Positions 41,406 through 49,907 of a stretch of DNA of 64,000 bases are shown piece after piece (within the stretch, counting starts at the first letter, position 1; each line of letters opens with the position of its first letter). The notes beneath the pieces were generated by a model that searched no databases, had not been told where the DNA came from, and saw nothing but the letters and a program-made list of their open reading frames with translations. The stretch comes from Phycisphaeraceae bacterium. GTDB taxonomy: Bacteria; Planctomycetota; Phycisphaerae; Phycisphaerales; UBA1924. Location of the stretch: NCBI GenBank assembly GCA_019454185.1, contig CP075368.1, positions 1,240,001 through 1,304,000 on the forward strand, in the 5' to 3' direction. The position numbers and the translations under genes were made by a program.

Positions 41406-43809
41406 CCGTCGCACATTCGTCAAGGCCTCTGCAATGGCCGCCGCCACAGCCGCGGCGTCCGGCTCGGCTCGGGCCGTTTCGCTCAATGTGTTGAACAACC
41501 AGCCGGGGGGGTCCCCCCTCAAGTGGCAGAAGGCACCCTGCAGGTTCTGCGGCACAGGCTGCCATGTCATGGTGGGCACTGAGAACGGTCGCGTCGTCGC
41601 TATCCAGGGCGATCAGAAGGCCGATGTCAACAAAGGCCTGCTCTGCGTGAAGGGATACCACGTGGGGCTGGCACTCTACGGCAATGACCGCCTCACCACG
41701 CCGATGATGCGCAAGGATGGGAGGATGGTTGCCATCTCGTGGGAAGAGGCCATCGATCTTGTCGCTTCCAAGATCAAGGCGAATCCGACGGGATTCGCGC
41801 TCTACGGCTCCGGGCAGTGGACGATTGGGGAGGGCTTTGCTGGCAACAAGTTCATGAAAGCGGGGCTCGGCAGCAACCAGATTGATGGCAACCCGCGTCT
41901 TTGCATGTCTTCCGCCGTCACCGGGTTCCTCTCCACCTTCGGCGTCGACGAGCCGCCGGGCGTCTACGACGATCTCGACAAGTGCGACGTCGCGATCATG
42001 TGGGGGAACAACATGGCCGAGATGCACCCGGTGCTGTTCTCTCGTCTTGTTGATCGGCGCACACGCGGCGAGAAGGTCACGATCATCGACTTTACGACGC
42101 GGCGGACCCGCACCAGCGATCTGGCAGACCACGTCCTGCTCTTCAAGCCCCACGGCGACCTTGCCATCGCCAATGGAATCGCCCACCTCCTCATCAAGAA
42201 CAACTCCTACGACAAGGCCTTCGTCGAGAAGCACTGCAACTTCCGGCAGCTCGGAGCAATGCCCGACGAGAAGACACCGCCCGACATGCTGGGCGTGCCC
42301 ATGACCTTCGATGAGTTCGCCAAGGCCGTCGAGCCCTACACCCCCGAGAAGGTCGAGGAGCTCTCCGGTGTCCCGGCCGACAAGATCCGCATGCTCGGCG
42401 AGATCTTCGGTCGGCGGGACCTTGCCATCAACAGCCTCTGGTGCATGGGCATGAACCAGCACACACGGGGCACGGCCATCAACTGCCTTGTACACGGCAT
42501 CCACCTGCTCAGTGGGCACTTCGGCAAGCCGGGCGACGCTGCGACGAGTCTCACAGGTCAGCCGTCCGCCTGCGGCACGGTGCGAGAAGTCGGCACGCTT
42601 TGTCACCTTCTCCCAGGCGGGCGACTGGTCGCCAATGCCGAGCACCGCAAGGAAGCAGAAGAGCTCTGGAATGTCCCCGAGGGCCGTATCGGCGCAAAGC
42701 CCGGCTACCACACCGTCGAAATGTTCAAGCGGTTCAACACACCGACCGACCAAGGCGGCGATATCACCACGCTTTGGGTCCAGGTCACCAACCCGGGCCA
42801 GACTCTCCCGAACCTTCAGCGGAACTTCCGAGAGAAGAAAAACCTCGCGGACAAGTTCCTTATCGTCTCCGACGTCTATCCGACCGCCACGACCGAACTT
42901 GCCGATCTCATCCTTCCCAGCGCGATGTGGGTTGAGAAGAACGGGATGTACGGCAACAGCGAACGCCGCACGCAGCACTGGTTCAAGATGGTCGAGCCGC
43001 CCGGTGACGCCCGCGATGACTGCTGGCAGCTCATCGCCGTTTCCCGAAAGCTCTTGGAGATGGGAATCGAGGGCATGAAGGGGAAGGACGGGAAGTGGAT
43101 CTTCCACACCTCCGACAAGTCCGGCAAGGAAGTCCCAATCTGGGAATGGCCGCACTACTACGACGTCAACGTCGATGAACGCCTCTTCGAGGAGTACCGC
43201 CCCTTCACCACCAAGAAGCACAAGAACCTCGCGCCGTATTCGGAGTATGTGAAATCCCGCGGCTTGCGCTGGCCCGTGGTTCAGCAGCCCGACGGCACCT
43301 GGCGGGAAACCCGTTGGCGCTTCAGCGAGTTCGATGATCCCTTCGTCGCCAAGGGGAAGGAGTTCCAGTTCTATCACTCCGTCAGCAAGGACGATAAGGC
43401 CCTCATCTGGTTCCGCCCGCACGAGTTCCCGCCCGAGATGCCCGACACGGACTACCCCTTCTGGCTCTGCACCGGGCGCGTACTCGAGCATTGGCACTCA
43501 GGCTCCATGACCCGCCGCATCCCGCAGCTGCACCGCGCCATGCCCAAGGCCTACGTCGAAATGCACAAGGATGACGCGAGCCGGTTGGGAATCCGAAACT
43601 CCGAGATCGTTACCGTCAAGAGCAGACGCGGCGAGATTAACTTACCCGTCTGGATCGGCGGACGCGGCAACCCCAAGCCCGGCGAGGTGTTCGTCCCCTT
43701 CTTCGACGAAGGCAAGCTGATCAACCTTGTCACGCTCGACGAGTACGACCCATACTCCAGGCAACCCGACTACAAGAAGTGCGCAGTGACCATCGTCCGC
43801 AAGGCATAG
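41392..43809 (+). CDS. napA: Periplasmic nitrate reductase, catalytic subunit
   Basis: 805 residues from ATG 41392, with GGAGG 7 bases upstream. Tat signal DRRTFVKASAMAAATAAA, the [4Fe-4S] motif CRFCGTGCHVM with a distant CVKGY cysteine, and the molybdenum ligand cysteine in NPRLCMSSAV, followed by the conserved TGFLSTFG. The C-terminal bis-MGD domain has LNLVTLDEYDP and FPFWLCTGRVLEHW-type motifs. It reduces nitrate to nitrite in the periplasm. The neighbouring Moco genes supply its bis-MGD cofactor. Confidence 0.98.
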   Translation: MLTIDRRTFVKASAMAAATAAASGSARAVSLNVLNNQPGGSPLKWQKAPCRFCGTGCHVMVGTENGRVVAIQGDQKADVNKGLLCVKGYHVGLALYGNDRLTTPMMRKDGRMVAISWEEAIDLVASKIKANPTGFALYGSGQWTIGEGFAGNKFMKAGLGSNQIDGNPRLCMSSAVTGFLSTFGVDEPPGVYDDLDKCDVAIMWGNNMAEMHPVLFSRLVDRRTRGEKVTIIDFTTRRTRTSDLADHVLLFKPHGDLAIANGIAHLLIKNNSYDKAFVEKHCNFRQLGAMPDEKTPPDMLGVPMTFDEFAKAVEPYTPEKVEELSGVPADKIRMLGEIFGRRDLAINSLWCMGMNQHTRGTAINCLVHGIHLLSGHFGKPGDAATSLTGQPSACGTVREVGTLCHLLPGGRLVANAEHRKEAEELWNVPEGRIGAKPGYHTVEMFKRFNTPTDQGGDITTLWVQVTNPGQTLPNLQRNFREKKNLADKFLIVSDVYPTATTELADLILPSAMWVEKNGMYGNSERRTQHWFKMVEPPGDARDDCWQLIAVSRKLLEMGIEGMKGKDGKWIFHTSDKSGKEVPIWEWPHYYDVNVDERLFEEYRPFTTKKHKNLAPYSEYVKSRGLRWPVVQQPDGTWRETRWRFSEFDDPFVAKGKEFQFYHSVSKDDKALIWFRPHEFPPEMPDTDYPFWLCTGRVLEHWHSGSMTRRIPQLHRAMPKAYVEMHKDDASRLGIRNSEIVTVKSRRGEINLPVWIGGRGNPKPGEVFVPFFDEGKLINLVTLDEYDPYSRQPDYKKCAVTIVRKA

Positions 43810-43817
43810 GAGCAGCC

Positions 43818-44582
43818 ATGTTCAACGCGCACTCAATGCGATGGATCTCGCCTGAACTGGTATGGATCAGTGTGCTGCTTGCGGCATGCGTGACCCTCGC
43901 TGCTGTGGGGCTGGGCACCGCATCTCAGCTCAGCTCCGTCGCGGGACCGCGCGACACCCCGAGCACGACGGGTGGTTCTCGTCAGGAGTCGGTCGCGTGG
44001 CGACTGAACAACCCTGCGCCGCACATCGTCCCCGAGTCGAAAGCACACCCAACGGCTGTTGCCGACAAGCTCGCGTCGAGGGTTCGCTCGATGGAGCATC
44101 GGGCGTCGCTGCGTGCATATGAGGGTGCGCCGCCTGTCATCCCACACGCCATCGCCGACCTGAACATCCAGACTTGCCGCGCGTGCCATGCCGAGGGGCT
44201 CAATGCCGGCGACAAGGTCGCGAAGATGGTCTCGCACACCTATCTCACTAACTGCACGCAGTGCCATGTCGAAGCCCAGCCCACGAGCAACGACCCCGCC
44301 GATCTGTCTATCGGCAATCTCTTCGTCGGGCTCCGTCCGAGCGGATACGGCGGAACACGAGCGTGGGGAGGGGCACCGCCGGTCATGCCGCACACCACCT
44401 TCATGCGAACAAACTGCATCAGTTGCCACGGCGAGCACGGATACGACGGCTGGCGACCGGACCACCTCTCCCGCACCAACTGCGTCCAGTGCCATGTACC
44501 GGCCGCGCAGTTCGAACAACTCGCACCCACCTTTGGCTTTCCCGACATTGCCGACGGTCAGCAAGCGGATGCGCGGCCTTAG
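43818..44582 (+). CDS. napB: Tetraheme NapB-like cytochrome with two NapB units
   Basis: 254 residues from ATG 43818 (AGGAG upstream), with an N-terminal hydrophobic helix. Four CXXCH sites: CRACH, CTQCH, CISCH and CVQCH. The first pair follows APPVIPHAI and the second follows APPVMPHTT, so each half repeats the NapB pattern PPxIPH, CxxCH, CxQCHV. Standard NapB is a diheme protein of about 150 residues; this one is a tandem duplication and membrane anchored. It passes electrons to NapA. Confidence 0.85.
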   Translation: MFNAHSMRWISPELVWISVLLAACVTLAAVGLGTASQLSSVAGPRDTPSTTGGSRQESVAWRLNNPAPHIVPESKAHPTAVADKLASRVRSMEHRASLRAYEGAPPVIPHAIADLNIQTCRACHAEGLNAGDKVAKMVSHTYLTNCTQCHVEAQPTSNDPADLSIGNLFVGLRPSGYGGTRAWGGAPPVMPHTTFMRTNCISCHGEHGYDGWRPDHLSRTNCVQCHVPAAQFEQLAPTFGFPDIADGQQADARP

Positions 44583-44593
44583 GATCATGCACG

Positions 44594-45265
44594 ATGCCCG
44601 AGGATCCACTTCTCACGCGGCGTGACCTCCTGCGAGGCCGGATTCTCGGCCGACGCGCTCAGACCGCTACGGGGAACGCCCATGACGAGAAGGCGGGCGA
44701 GAGTCCCGCCGGAACTCAGGCCAAGCCCGTCGATGCTCGTCCATCCGCCTCGGGCGCGATGGGGCGCCGATTCGCCCTCCCGATCCACCGCCCTCCAGGT
44801 GCGATTGACGAAGTCTCGTTCCTCTCCGGATGCACGCGATGCAACAAGTGCATTACCGCATGCCCGGTGAGTGCGATCGTTTACGCCCCGGCCAAGTTCC
44901 GCGCCGCGGCGGGTACGCCCATGATCGCCCCGTATGCCGCGGCGTGCATCATGTGCGAGGACACACCGTGTATCACGGCGTGCGAGCCCGGGGTGCTCAG
45001 GGCGGATCAGCCGCGGATAATGGGCGTGGCGTGGATTCAAACGATGGCATGCCTCGCGCACGCTGGTTCTTTCTGCACCGTTTGTTCGGAGCGATGCCCG
45101 GTGGCGCACGCGATCGATGTCGACGCGGGCAGGCCGACAATCCGAGCCGATGTGTGTACTGGGTGCGGCGTCTGTGCGAGTGTCTGCCCGGCACCGTCGA
45201 ACGCGATCGTGGTCATGCCGCTCGCAGATAGGCCCGCGATCGGCCGACCACACGATACCGGGTGA
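44594..45265 (+). CDS. NapF/NapG-like 4Fe-4S ferredoxin
   Basis: 223 residues from ATG 44594. Four cysteine groups are visible: CTRCNKCITACP, CIMCEDTPCITACEPG, CTVCSERCP and CTGCGVCASVCP. N-terminal LLTRRDLLRGR is a twin-arginine-like segment common in NapF/NapG. It may supply electrons for NapA maturation or take part in the quinol route. It ends the nap operon; no NapC or NapH is present in the window. Confidence 0.8.
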   Translation: MPEDPLLTRRDLLRGRILGRRAQTATGNAHDEKAGESPAGTQAKPVDARPSASGAMGRRFALPIHRPPGAIDEVSFLSGCTRCNKCITACPVSAIVYAPAKFRAAAGTPMIAPYAAACIMCEDTPCITACEPGVLRADQPRIMGVAWIQTMACLAHAGSFCTVCSERCPVAHAIDVDAGRPTIRADVCTGCGVCASVCPAPSNAIVVMPLADRPAIGRPHDTG

Positions 45266-45678
45266 TGCGTCCTCTTGGATCCTCAGGTGGCCAGTTCAGT
45301 CGCTGGATCTGTGGATCGGAACGAGTTGCTTGATCGGAGCCAGCGCAGGAAAGAGGGGCCTATCGGGACAGAGAGTGGCACGATTCTGCAGTAACGGCTT
45401 GGCAGGAACTGTCCAGAGTAATCGTCGTATTCCTGTCGATCTGTCGGGGTGGACACTCTCACTGTCGATCTTCACATCTGTACATTCAGAGGCAGCGAGA
45501 CCTGCTCCGCAAGAGGTACGACAGAGCGAGATGATGTGGCTGACGGTGGTGGACGGGTGGCGGGTGCATGATGCTCTCTGACTGGGCTGAAGCCGGTTGA
45601 GATGATCTAGGGCGGTGCAAGTTCAAGTGTTTCTGGGACGAAACTAACCCCTGACGTTTGTTCAGCGTTCTTGGCGGC
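45266..45678. other. About 410 bases without a convincing gene
   Basis: Between the nap operon and the convergent pdxH gene. No gene with recognisable content is seen; a weak inverted repeat near 45655 (CTGA/TCAG around a T-rich centre) could act in transcription termination. Confidence 0.5.
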
Positions 45679-46329
45679 TCACGGGCTTAGTTCATCGAGG
45701 CACCAAGATCCGTGCTCTGGCGTTGATCGCCATCTCAGGCGTTGGTGAAGTCGCCCCTCACACGCGGTCCAGAGTTCCACTGCATCGGCGTGGAGTCGAT
45801 AGCCGCCCCAATGGGACGGGCGCCTGACAGCATGTTCGATACACGAGACCGCAGCGACTTTCGCTGCCTCGCGGAGGAGTACGGCTCTCGAGGCGATTGG
45901 TTTGCTCTGTCGGCTGGCGTGTGCGCCGATGCGGGAGAGCAGCGGCCTGGTGCTGAAGTACTCGTCGTTCTCGGCATCGCCCAGCCGCTCGACCTGACCC
46001 TCTATGCGTGCCTGGCGTCCGGCGTGAGGCCAGTAGAAGACAACAGACGCTACAGGGTTCGCTGCGAGTTCAATGCCCTTGCGACTCTCGTAGTTGGTAA
46101 AGAAGGTGAGTGCGTGCCGCGCGGGCTCGATTGCTTTGCAAAGGACGATTCGAACGGATGGTCTTCCGTCGAGCGTTGAAGTTGCTAGGGACATCGCGTT
46201 GGCATCGGGGTATGCCCGGCTCTCAGTTGCTTCGTTCAGCCACTGTACGAGCAGAGGGAACGGATCATCCGGGAACGGCTCGGGGACGCCGGTTGGAACG
46301 ATCAGTCGGTCAATGAGGGAATCGAGCAT
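45679..46329 (-). CDS. pdxH: Pyridoxamine 5'-phosphate oxidase
   Basis: 216 residues from ATG 46329 (ATG 46398 is possible). YPDANAMSLATSTLDGRPSV, RIVLCKAIEPARHALTFFTN and VASVVFYWPHAGRQARIEG are PdxH core segments, and the C-terminal RLHQRLRWRS-like end fits. It makes pyridoxal phosphate with FMN and oxygen. Its gene follows the Rrf2 gene, and this placement in the nos region is likely accidental. Confidence 0.93.
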   Translation of the reverse strand: MLDSLIDRLIVPTGVPEPFPDDPFPLLVQWLNEATESRAYPDANAMSLATSTLDGRPSVRIVLCKAIEPARHALTFFTNYESRKGIELAANPVASVVFYWPHAGRQARIEGQVERLGDAENDEYFSTRPLLSRIGAHASRQSKPIASRAVLLREAAKVAAVSCIEHAVRRPSHWGGYRLHADAVELWTACEGRLHQRLRWRSTPEHGSWCLDELSP

Positions 46330-46357
46330 GGCTCCGGTCTCTTGGATGCTTTCGCGA

Positions 46358-46810
46358 TCATCTGTCCTTCTTGCGCTGGGAAGGACGGCCGAGTTCATGG
46401 CAGATAGAAGCGCGTCGAGTTGATTTCTGGAGATCTTCCAGACTTGTGTCCTTGAACTGTCGTTCGATGGTCTCTAATGCATCGTCGAGGCGCTTGTGAA
46501 GCGGGCACAAATGTATGTGCTCGGGGTTGCCCAACGGACACTGGGTGATCCTGGCGATCGGGTCGACCGCGTTGATCACGTCGAGGATTGAGATCTTGCC
46601 GGCATCGCGGGAGAGCACGAACCCACCGTTTGGTCCGCGTTGAGAGTCGATGAGCCCCGCCACCACGAGGTCTCGGAGAATCTTCGAGAGGTAGCCGCGT
46701 GGAACCCGCGTGTGCTCTGCGATGGTCTCGCTGTTTGCCGAGCGGTCGGCATCCAGCGAGGCGAGATGTGCCATGGCACGCAACGCGTATTCGATGGTCT
46801 GTGAGATCAT
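46358..46810 (-). CDS. Rrf2-family transcriptional regulator
   Basis: 150 residues from ATG 46810. N-terminal EYALRAMAHLASLDADRSAN and the wing PRGYLSKILRDLVVAGLIDS match the Rrf2 helix-turn-helix. Only two cysteines lie in the sensor loop (CPLGNPEHIHLCPLHKRLDD), fewer than in IscR or NsrR, so a Fe-S cluster may use His or another ligand, or be absent. It is 35 bases after ric and probably controls the nos or repair operon in response to NO or oxidative damage. Confidence 0.85.
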   Translation of the reverse strand: MISQTIEYALRAMAHLASLDADRSANSETIAEHTRVPRGYLSKILRDLVVAGLIDSQRGPNGGFVLSRDAGKISILDVINAVDPIARITQCPLGNPEHIHLCPLHKRLDDALETIERQFKDTSLEDLQKSTRRASICHELGRPSQRKKDR

Positions 46811-46845
46811 GGCTTGCTGCACCTGCTTCGTGGTCGTAGGACGAA

Positions 46846-47625
46846 TCAGTCTGGAGAGTGTACGGACGTCTGCACGCCGCAGGCTGGGCGATCGGCAAGT
46901 CCCGCCCTTGTCTGACGTTCGGCTTCGGCGCTCATTCCTGCCGGGAAGAGCGCGTTGTTCTCCTTGTGGATATGAACTCTTGTGTCCTCGTCGAGTTCGC
47001 GGAGCGCCGTGACCAAGGCCGCGTAACTGGCGCACGCGTCCGCGGGGGTCGTGTAGCCCGAGAGAGCGTCGCGGATGCGTGCGAGCGCGGCGGCGGCATC
47101 GTCGTGGTCGTGCAGCATGCACGAGATCGGGCGCGAGACGCTCCATGGCGGTCCGATGTGGACGGCGCCGGGCGTCTGAAGCCGGCGGAGCCACGGGAAG
47201 AGCACACGCTCCTCGCGGATCATGTGGTCGAAGAGTTCCTCACGGAACCGCGCAAACGTCTCGGCAACGGCGCGGAGCTCGGGGTGAGCGTCACCGTGGG
47301 CGCCGAGCACACGGGGCAACAACGCGTCGATGCGGGCGATGAGGTCGCGGGCGCGGACGTGGTGCACGCGCTCGATGTGGTCGGCCAGGTCGGTCATTCC
47401 CATCGAGTGCCAGTCTTCTCTTTCCCCATCCCCGACGCGGTTCGTCGCATCGCGGATCTCGGCGAGGATCGCGTCGGGGTCCATGCCCGCGGCCTCGCAC
47501 GCCTGCTGCAGGGTGCGCCGCCCGCCGCAGCAGAAGTCCAGGCCGTGACGAGCAAAGACGGAGACGGACTCCGGTCTGGACACGGCGATGGAGCCGATGG
47601 TCTCACGGATCGCGCTGTTCTTCAT
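46846..47625 (-). CDS. ric: Iron-sulfur cluster repair di-iron protein (RIC/YtfE)
   Basis: 259 residues from ATG 47625, with GAGGAG 8 bases upstream. The N-terminal motif DFCCGG is the ScdA/RIC signature; the di-iron hemerythrin-like part has histidines in HMIREERVLFPWL, MLHDHDDAAAAL and HIHKENNALFP. It repairs Fe-S clusters damaged by NO or peroxide. Its start overlaps the nosL end, so it belongs to the nos operon. Confidence 0.93.
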   Translation of the reverse strand: MKNSAIRETIGSIAVSRPESVSVFARHGLDFCCGGRRTLQQACEAAGMDPDAILAEIRDATNRVGDGEREDWHSMGMTDLADHIERVHHVRARDLIARIDALLPRVLGAHGDAHPELRAVAETFARFREELFDHMIREERVLFPWLRRLQTPGAVHIGPPWSVSRPISCMLHDHDDAAAALARIRDALSGYTTPADACASYAALVTALRELDEDTRVHIHKENNALFPAGMSAEAERQTRAGLADRPACGVQTSVHSPD

Positions 47626-48136
47626 CGGTGGTCTCCTCGGGCTGAGCTGGGGTGTGGAGGGAGGCACGCCACGCGCGTCGCGCAGCGGCGAGGCCGTCGA
47701 AGTCGGCGGCGCGTCCTCCGATCGTGGTCATGGCGTGGTCGGCGTCATTCTGCTTTGCGAAGGCGATGTAGCCGGAACCCATGGGTGTCATGAGACGGGC
47801 CGTGTCGGCGAGAACGAAGCGGGCGTCATTCACGTCGAGCCATGTGCCGTCGCCGTGGTCGACTGCAAACGCGCGGAGTTCCTTCATATCGGCGTGGCCC
47901 TGATCGCGGAAGTCGATCAGGCAGCCAAGGTCGTCGAAGAGCCGGTGCTCGCGTCGTCCGGCGATCTCGACGAGCACGGCGGCACAGGCCCGATCGTCCA
48001 TGATGATCATGCCGCACTCGGCGCACTCGTCTCGCCCGGCTCGAAGATCCGGCGGACCGTCGAGCGGGGGCCCGCCGCACGCGCCTGGGAGGGCGAGTGC
48101 CAGCAGGGCGAGGACGCGGAGGGGAACGGCGTTCAT
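47603..48136 (-). CDS. nosL: NosL copper chaperone lipoprotein
   Basis: 177 residues from ATG 48136, with a lipobox-like LALPGAC after the signal sequence. The copper-binding CAECGMIIMD motif and later RARLMTPMGSGYIAFAK are NosL hallmarks. It delivers Cu(I) to N2O reductase in the periplasm. Its start and the nosY end overlap by 4 bases, and its end overlaps the ric start. Confidence 0.94.
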   Translation of the reverse strand: MNAVPLRVLALLALALPGACGGPPLDGPPDLRAGRDECAECGMIIMDDRACAAVLVEIAGRREHRLFDDLGCLIDFRDQGHADMKELRAFAVDHGDGTWLDVNDARFVLADTARLMTPMGSGYIAFAKQNDADHAMTTIGGRAADFDGLAAARRAWRASLHTPAQPEETTDEEQRDP

Positions 48137-49020
48137 GAGGCGCCCTTTCGCGAGAAGAGAACGCAGGCGAGCGCGAGCGGAAGGAGGATCCACAGGCCCA
48201 GGCAGAGCGCGAACAGGCCGTGCAGCCCGTTGCCGTGCTCCTCAACCGCATACAGCGCGGCGGGGCCCAGCACGTCGAGGGTCGAGTCGATGGCGTGCAG
48301 CGACCACATCTTGAAGACCTGCAGCGGGTTGATCAGACTGAGTGCGAAGAGCTCCTCGATGCGGAGGCGGAACGTGAGCGTGCCCGCCATCAGCGCAAGG
48401 TCCGTGCCGAACACGAGCGCAAGCCACAGGAACACCGCCGTACCGGTTGCGACGGAGGCGCGCCGGGTGACAACCGAGATCAGCATGCCCGTGGCGAGCA
48501 TCCCGAGTGCGAGCAGGAGCGAGAGTCCCGCCAGCCAGATGATGCTCGAAGCGTCCAGCGAGCCGCCCCTGGAGCCGACCACGATGCCGCACAGGCCCAG
48601 CCCGAGCAGGATGCACGAGAGCAACGCGACCGCGAGGCCAAGGTACTTCCCGAGCAGCAGCTCGGTCCGTGACACCGGCTGCGCCAGAAGATACGCGAGC
48701 ATTCCCCGCTCCCGGTCCGACGCGATCGACGACGCGCCGGCCGAGAGCGCCATCAGCGGGACCACGAGCAGCACGAGATTGATCAGGCCGGCGCTGGTGC
48801 GGCCGAAACTGGAGAGGCCCTGGCCTCCCGAGCCGGCGGCCGAGACGAACGAGACGCCAAGCCCGAGCGCGGCGAACGCGAGCGTGTAGAGCGCGAACCA
48901 TCGCGTGCCCACGGCGTCCCGAAGCTCTCGCACGCCGACCCAGGCGATCGTGGCGAGTGTGCACGGCGGGTGCGGGATACCGGTGATGCTGGGTCTGGTG
49001 TGTGCCATGGCGTCTCTCAT
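48133..49020 (-). CDS. nosY: NosY membrane subunit of the Nos ABC transporter
   Basis: 295 residues from ATG 49020, sharing an ATGA overlap with nosF. About six hydrophobic helices, with VVPLMALSAGASSIASDRE, RGMLAYLLAQPVSRTELLLG and LINPLQVFKM as typical NosY segments. It is the permease partner of the NosF ATPase, supplying the copper or sulfur needed to assemble the CuZ centre. Downstream nosL overlaps by 4 bases. Confidence 0.92.
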   Translation of the reverse strand: MRDAMAHTRPSITGIPHPPCTLATIAWVGVRELRDAVGTRWFALYTLAFAALGLGVSFVSAAGSGGQGLSSFGRTSAGLINLVLLVVPLMALSAGASSIASDRERGMLAYLLAQPVSRTELLLGKYLGLAVALLSCILLGLGLCGIVVGSRGGSLDASSIIWLAGLSLLLALGMLATGMLISVVTRRASVATGTAVFLWLALVFGTDLALMAGTLTFRLRIEELFALSLINPLQVFKMWSLHAIDSTLDVLGPAALYAVEEHGNGLHGLFALCLGLWILLPLALACVLFSRKGAS

Positions 49021-49907
49021 GGGCGAGCGGAAGCGTGCGCATCCGCCGCGGCGCGAGTGATGATCTCCATGTCCTCGACGGTGATGCTCGCGCGGGCGAG
49101 CAGCGAAACGGGCGCGGCCTTCTGGTCCGTCCTGACCGGCACGATGATGCCGATGCCGTTCAGCCGGGGCTCGAAGCCGTTGCTCGCGAGCACGTCCATG
49201 GCCCGAGGCCGGTTGGGTGGTGAGAGCATCAGGTGGACGAACGCTCCCGCCCCGTGGGTCGAGGCAAAGGCCGACACGTCCGTGACCGCGACCAGGCGTC
49301 CGGCTTCCATGATCGCCACGCGCTGAGCGAGCGCCGCGATCTCGTCCACTCGGTGGGAGGCGAAGAGCATGGTCCGACCCGACCCGGAGAGACGGCTCAG
49401 GAAAGTCATGAACTCCTCGCGCCCGCACGCGTCGAGACTGGCGGTGACCTCGTCGAGCACGAGCACGGGCGGATCGCCGAGGAGCGCGATGGCGAGGGCG
49501 AGCCGCTGCTTCATGCCGCCGGAAAGGTCTCGCACCCGCTTGCCCTGCTGTCCCTTCAGTCCGACGGCTTGAAGTGTCTGCCCGATGTCCACTCGCCGGA
49601 TGCCGCGCAGACGGGCGAAGTGCCGGAGTGCCTCACCGACGACCAGGTCGTCGTAGAAGCCGATCTCCTGGGGGACGTATCCGATGGAGGCGCGGGCGAG
49701 CTTGCCGCGCTTGCGAGTATCGTGCCCGTTGACGGTGATGACGCCCTTGTGCCTGTGCAGGCCGAGGAGACAGCGGATCAGCGTGCTCTTGCCAGCGCCG
49801 TTCGGACCCCAGACGGCGACGCTGTCGCCGGGAGCGAGTTCGAGCGAGACATCGTCGACCGCCGCGTTCCGTCCGAACCTCTTGGTCACGTTCCGGATGG
49901 TGATCAT
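49017..49907 (-). CDS. nosF: NosF ABC ATPase
   Basis: 296 residues from ATG 49907, with GGAG 7 bases upstream. Walker A is WGPNGAGKSTLIRC, the signature is RDLSGGMKQRLALA and Walker B is PPVLVLDEVTASLD. It powers the NosFY transporter for NosZ maturation. The start overlaps nosD by 4 bases. The C-terminal 80 residues beyond the ATPase core are unassigned. Confidence 0.95.
   Translation of the reverse strand: MITIRNVTKRFGRNAAVDDVSLELAPGDSVAVWGPNGAGKSTLIRCLLGLHRHKGVITVNGHDTRKRGKLARASIGYVPQEIGFYDDLVVGEALRHFARLRGIRRVDIGQTLQAVGLKGQQGKRVRDLSGGMKQRLALAIALLGDPPVLVLDEVTASLDACGREEFMTFLSRLSGSGRTMLFASHRVDEIAALAQRVAIMEAGRLVAVTDVSAFASTHGAGAFVHLMLSPPNRPRAMDVLASNGFEPRLNGIGIIVPVRTDQKAAPVSLLARASITVEDMEIITRAAADAHASARP

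Noticed and set aside
41119..43497. Minus-strand frame of 792 codons opposite napA
   Set aside because: Antisense shadow of a highly conserved enzyme gene, with no start signal and no domains.
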